This document shows, piece by piece, positions 5,651 through 7,114 of a stretch of DNA of 7,114 nucleotides. A program made the position numbers and the translations under genes. Every line of letters begins with the position of its first letter. Position 1 is the first letter of the stretch. The notes beneath the pieces are model-generated. The model made no database searches, was not told the DNA's origin, and was given only the letters and a program-made list of their open reading frames with translations. The stretch covers positions 1-7,114 of the forward strand of contig JACQNV010000062.1 in NCBI GenBank assembly GCA_016202865.1. The letters are read 5' to 3'. This stretch comes from Candidatus Aenigmatarchaeota archaeon. Lineage in GTDB: Archaea > Aenigmatarchaeota > Aenigmatarchaeia > QMZP01 > JACQNV01.

Positions 5651-5660
5651 TTTTATTTGT
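5651..5660 (+). terminator. T-rich run after the helicase gene
   Basis: TTTTATTTGT follows the helicase stop codon immediately and may act as an archaeal T-run terminator. The strong TATA boxes downstream suggest that the next gene is transcribed on its own. Confidence 0.3.
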
Positions 5661-5672
5661 GTAATTGAGGAT

Positions 5673-5682
5673 AAATTATATA
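5673..5682 (+). promoter_or_regulatory. Distal TATA box upstream of the ureohydrolase-like gene
   Basis: AAATTATATA is a good TATA sequence about 60 bases before the ATG at 5738. It predicts a transcript from about 5703, which would give a leader of about 35 bases, and so forms a tandem promoter with the closer box at 5710-5717. Confidence 0.45.
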
Positions 5683-5709
5683 AGCGCAGCTGATACCCCC
5701 AAGAAAGGC

Positions 5710-5717
5710 TTAAATAA
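5710..5717 (+). promoter_or_regulatory. Proximal TATA box of the ureohydrolase-like gene
   Basis: TTAAATAA lies 21-28 bases before the ATG, which predicts a leaderless mRNA. A pyrimidine-rich stretch (5721-5735) lies between box and start, and no Shine-Dalgarno sequence is seen. Confidence 0.6.
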
Positions 5718-5737
5718 GTTACTTCCTTTTTCTTTAC

Positions 5738-6916
5738 ATGAGAAGCAAGATAGCAGTAAATCCAGGCAGCTATAATCATGGTGTCATAAAGCTTATCCGT
5801 GCCCAAAGCCCTGAAAGAGACAGGCTGGTAAATGCAATAAGAAAAATGCCAGCAGGAGATACGCGAGAATTTCTCGAGGCAAACACAGATTTTTTCTACA
5901 AAATGACATCTGGACTTTCAGCAGGGAATGGAAAATTACTCCATGAAGTTATGATTGGAATAAGAGGTCAAAGAGACGATTCTGAACCAAGCATTGGGGT
6001 TATTATGCCTATTGTTGGTCGCAACCTTATTGGGTGTTCAGACGACTATTACCACAATTTTTTGAGAAGCGTTGGGTCAGCCTCATCAACTACAGTTCAC
6101 CCCACACATACAATGGCTGCCCTTGACATGATAACAGCTAAAAGATTTTTTCCGTATAGAAAAATTGGAGCCCTAATTTTCGACAGGCACGACGACTTAC
6201 AAGTTCCAGAAGACGAGTTTACAGTGGATTTCAGAGACGGCGCCTGCAAAGCCTCTGTTCTAAATTATTGTCTTAGCAAAGACATTTTAGACAGCGCAGT
6301 TGTTGTGGGAGTGCCTCCATATTTTGGGATAAATGGAAACGCTGAAAGGGTTCTACACGGTTCTAAAATCCCAGATGTTAGAGAAAGGGTTATGTTTTTA
6401 GGCGAGGCTGATTATGAAATTCAAAGAAAAAATTCTGTACACTTCCCACACATGACTCTTGCAGAAACATATGTGCCCCAAAGAAGAATTCCACTTGAGG
6501 GGGCGGCCAGAAAAGCTGCAGAATTCCTTGCACAGAGAGGCGTACAGCATGTTATTGTGCAGAATGATGTTGACTCTCTTGAACATAGTTTCACAGGAAG
6601 CTCATATTCCCTCTATAGCTATTTTTTGATGTCTGTTCTTTCAACTGATCCAGATGTTTTGCCAGACTGTTTCCCGTTAAGCTATCTCACACTCGGCCAT
6701 GGGCTAAGCCCAGAAGAACAGTTGGGGTTTGTGAGAACATTTTTAGATGAGATAAATGGTAGGGGTTTGCAGATTGGAGTCCCGATTAGGGGAGGCAGAT
6801 ACAATGGCGGTGTCTATGAATTGGAAAGCCACCTTGACATGGGGTTGAGGACTAGTAGAGCAGCATACGCTTTTTGCAAAGAGCTGAACAGGTTATCTGC
6901 AGAGTTGAACGAGTAA
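5738..6916 (+). CDS. Divergent arginase/agmatinase-fold (ureohydrolase-like) protein
   Basis: This is a 392-residue soluble protein. No gene is recognised at first sight, but the arginase-family signature positions appear in order. His124 in HPTHTM stands where GGDHS is usual. DRHDD (149-153) matches D-x-H-x-D. NDVDSLEHSFTG (276-287) matches S-x-D-x-D-x-LDP-x-F-x-PG. HGLSPEEQ (321-328) matches GG-L-S-x-x-E, placing Glu327 at the catalytic Glu. His124, Asp149, His151, Asp153, Asp277 and Asp279 would thus supply all six ligands of a two-metal (Mn-type) centre. The usual EVNP after the last motif is replaced by VPIRGG (348-353). An N-terminal region of about 100 residues precedes the first motif, and the chain is longer than the roughly 300 residues of known agmatinases and arginases. 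A C-N hydrolase acting on a guanidino, ureido or related substrate is likely; the substrate is unknown. It has its own promoter and no metabolic neighbours. Confidence 0.65.
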   Translation: MRSKIAVNPGSYNHGVIKLIRAQSPERDRLVNAIRKMPAGDTREFLEANTDFFYKMTSGLSAGNGKLLHEVMIGIRGQRDDSEPSIGVIMPIVGRNLIGCSDDYYHNFLRSVGSASSTTVHPTHTMAALDMITAKRFFPYRKIGALIFDRHDDLQVPEDEFTVDFRDGACKASVLNYCLSKDILDSAVVVGVPPYFGINGNAERVLHGSKIPDVRERVMFLGEADYEIQRKNSVHFPHMTLAETYVPQRRIPLEGAARKAAEFLAQRGVQHVIVQNDVDSLEHSFTGSSYSLYSYFLMSVLSTDPDVLPDCFPLSYLTLGHGLSPEEQLGFVRTFLDEINGRGLQIGVPIRGGRYNGGVYELESHLDMGLRTSRAAYAFCKELNRLSAELNE

Positions 6917-6925
6917 GCTGATAAT

Positions 6926-6934
6926 CTTTATAAG
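6926..6934 (+). promoter_or_regulatory. TATA box after the ureohydrolase-like gene
   Basis: CTTTATAAG is centred 26 bases before an ATG at 6956, exactly the leaderless geometry seen before the genes at 40 and 5738. The longer open frame, however, starts at 7049, about 93 bases after the expected transcription start. Confidence 0.6.
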
Positions 6935-6955
6935 CAATCTATACAATTCTTCAAT

Positions 6956-7024
6956 ATGTCAATTAAATCGACAGCTGGAATAGAATTGTTTGGTTTTATT
7001 AGGTTAAAGATTCTTTCAAATTGA
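6956..7024 (+). CDS. Possible 22-codon leaderless small ORF
   Basis: An ATG placed exactly where transcription should begin opens a 22-codon frame ending in TGA. The peptide starts MSIKSTAGIELFGF and ends RLKILSN; it resembles nothing I know. It is in the same frame as the partial gene at 7049, with two in-frame TGA codons (7022 and 7037) between. GTCAATT (6958-6964) and AATTGAC (7019-7025) are exact complements, so the ORF lies almost wholly inside one stem-loop. It may be an upstream ORF, a coincidence in a structured leader, or part of a broken or recoded gene. Confidence 0.25.
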   Translation: MSIKSTAGIELFGFIRLKILSN

Positions 7025-7048
7025 CTATCTGGTTCTTGAAGATGTGCT

Positions 7049-7114
7049 ATGACTACTGATAAAACTAACGAAGTTGAATACAAAAAAATGAAGGCTTTGC
7101 TGAAGGAGCTGGAA
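7049..7114 (+). CDS. 5' end of an unidentified gene (cut by window edge)
   Basis: The ATG at 7049 opens 22 codons to the end of the window without a stop. The start is bounded by an in-frame TGA at 7037, so no in-frame ATG, GTG or TTG lies between that stop and it. The peptide begins MTTDKTNEVEYKK and continues with a charged, Leu/Lys/Glu-rich stretch (ALLKELE) likely to be helical. This is too short for a family call. It would be transcribed from the TATA box at 6926-6934 with a leader of roughly 90 bases. Confidence 0.6.
   Translation, partial: MTTDKTNEVEYKKMKALLKELE

Overview
The window is archaeal. It carries archaeal-type uS12, uS7 and aEF-2 genes in the conserved str-operon order. aEF-2 has the diphthamide histidine. 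The first gene is an archaeal EMC3/TMCO1-like (DUF106) membrane insertase, and TATA boxes of the type T/C-TTTATA sit about 25 bases before several start codons. The DNA is AT-rich and compact, and every confident gene is on the plus strand. The ribosomal proteins are rather divergent, which would suit a fast-evolving (for example DPANN-like) archaeon, but the lineage cannot be fixed from this window alone.

Layout: EMC3-like insertase (40-672); S12 promoter with a perfect 9-bp palindrome (673-740); uS12 (741-1169); a 209-base spacer with two long hairpins and the uS7 TATA box (1170-1378); uS7 (1379-1984); a 232-base spacer with a TATA box directly after the uS7 stop and several inverted repeats, the last flanking a TATA-like element in front of aEF-2 (1985-2216); aEF-2 (2217-4403); DEAD-box RNA helicase with an Arg/Gly-rich tail (4439-5650); a divergent arginase-fold (ureohydrolase-like) protein (5738-6916); a TATA box with a possible 22-codon leaderless ORF (6956-7024); and the 5' end of a further gene (7049 to the window edge).

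How the genes fit together: uS12 and uS7 are small-subunit proteins at the decoding centre and mRNA channel, and aEF-2 drives translocation next to uS12. The helicase probably remodels structured RNA or ribosome precursors, and the EMC3-like protein inserts membrane proteins. The window is therefore mainly a translation and protein-biogenesis neighbourhood. The ureohydrolase-like enzyme has no obvious link to the rest.

The points most worth a second look are: (1) a uS12 whose two decoding-centre loops depart from near-universal residues (PNSAxRK reads PHSGIIK; D-[LI]-PGVRY reads SMHGVKH); (2) two strong hairpins in the S12-S7 spacer, one overlapping the S12 stop codon; (3) a structured leader or possible RNA gene before aEF-2; (4) an arginase-fold protein that keeps all metal-ligand positions but little else. 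I see no CRISPR array, insertion sequence, tRNA or rRNA.
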